The notes beneath the pieces were generated by a model, which was not told the origin of the DNA, did not search any database, and saw only the letters and a list, made by a program, of their open reading frames with translations. Positions 12,299 to 12,715 of a stretch of 12,715 bases of DNA are shown one piece after another (position 1 is the first letter of the stretch; each line of letters starts with the position of its first letter). The translations under genes were made by a program, and so were the position numbers. This stretch comes from Solirubrobacterales bacterium (GTDB lineage: Bacteria; Actinomycetota; Thermoleophilia; Solirubrobacterales; Solirubrobacteraceae), in assembly GCA_027314825.1 (NCBI GenBank), contig DAHVAB010000033.1, positions 300-13,014 of the forward strand, given 5' to 3'.

Positions 12299-12715
12299 AT
12301 GAGGCTGGAGCAGATCCTTCCCGCCGGCGCTGCCGGCGTCATCGGGCGTCCGCCCCAGGGCATCGAGATCTCGAATCTGGCCTATGACAGCCGTCAGGCC
12401 GGTCCAGGCACGCTCTTCTTCTGTGTGCCCGGCCAGCGCAGCGATGGCCACGACTTCGCCGCGCAGGCGCACGCTGCCGGCGCTGTCGGGCTGGTGGTCG
12501 AGCGTCCGCTCGGGCTCGGCGTCCCCGAGGTCCTGGTCGGATCGGCCAGGAGGGCGATGGCGGCCGCCGCCGCACGGTTCTATCGCGACCCCAGCAGCCG
12601 CCTGGCCGTGATCGGGGTCACGGGCACGAACGGCAAGACGACCACCGCGTTCATGGTGCGGGCGCTGATGGAGGCGATCGGGCGCCGCTGCGGCCTGATC
12701 GGCACCGTCAAGTCG
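12299..12715 (+). CDS. murE: UDP-N-acetylmuramyl-tripeptide synthetase MurE, N-terminal part, cut by window end
   Basis: Cytoplasmic ATP-dependent Mur ligase that adds the third stem-peptide residue (diaminopimelate or lysine) to UDP-MurNAc-L-Ala-D-Glu. The 139 visible residues begin MRLEQILP and contain the N-terminal Mur ligase domain, with AYDSRQAGPGTLFFCVPGQ and then SDGHDF. This DSR...PG.LF...G...DGHDF pattern is typical of MurE. The ATP-binding loop of the central domain is VTGTNGKTTT, about residues 104-113. The specificity motif for the third amino acid lies beyond the window. The ATG at 12299 has no Shine-Dalgarno and sits 8 bp after a TAGACT -10, so it may be read from a leaderless mRNA. 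There is a 62-bp gap after ftsI. Confidence 0.93.
   Translation, partial: MRLEQILPAGAAGVIGRPPQGIEISNLAYDSRQAGPGTLFFCVPGQRSDGHDFAAQAHAAGAVGLVVERPLGLGVPEVLVGSARRAMAAAAARFYRDPSSRLAVIGVTGTNGKTTTAFMVRALMEAIGRRCGLIGTVKS

Overview
The window is very GC-rich and has the gene order and promoter style of an actinobacterium. Three things make the class Thermoleophilia (Solirubrobacterales-like) the best guess: a DUF3352-type lipoprotein, Ala/Gly/Pro-rich tails, and an actinobacterial-style start of the division and cell wall (dcw) cluster. This placement is inference, because no rRNA or other marker lies in the window.

Layout. (1) 2-868, plus strand: the C-terminal part of aerobic glycerol-3-phosphate dehydrogenase (GlpD). 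(2) 869-1271: a 403-bp spacer with a hairpin after glpD, a 71-bp direct repeat at 76-bp period and a triple 10-bp repeat. (3) 1272-2546, plus: a Rho-type termination factor that lacks several conserved helicase elements. (4) 2610-3065, minus: an unrecognised 151-aa protein convergent with rho. (5) 3066-3346: a divergent promoter region with a 40-bp tandem repeat. (6) 3347-5275, plus: an APC-superfamily permease fused to a UspA-like domain. (7) 5276-5576: a convergent spacer filled by a 73-bp tandem repeat of three full copies. (8) 5577-7421, minus: a DUF3352-like lipoprotein. (9) 7422-7698: a divergent region with a well-formed mraZ promoter, GTGGG boxes and a strong leader hairpin. (10) 7699 to the end, plus: mraZ - rsmH - a 51-aa repeat ORF - ftsL-like - ftsI - murE (cut by the window end).

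How the genes work together. The right half is the first section of the dcw cluster. It holds the transcriptional regulator MraZ, the 16S rRNA methyltransferase RsmH, the FtsL-type divisome scaffold, the septal transpeptidase FtsI and the Mur ligase MurE. rsmH, the small ORF and ftsL are joined by ATGA stop/start overlaps, so translational coupling is likely. murE appears to have its own promoter and possibly a leaderless transcript. The left half is metabolic and accessory.

Most notable are four items: (a) the Rho homologue, which keeps the Walker A Lys and Walker B Asp but has lost the catalytic Glu and the Q-loop and R-loop segments; (b) the 51-aa ORF made of an 8-residue repeat, inserted between rsmH and ftsL; (c) the roughly 180-residue low-complexity tail on FtsL; (d) three unrelated hairpin- or heptamer-bearing tandem repeats, each in a different intergenic gap. 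I found no tRNA, rRNA, CRISPR array, insertion sequence or phage gene.
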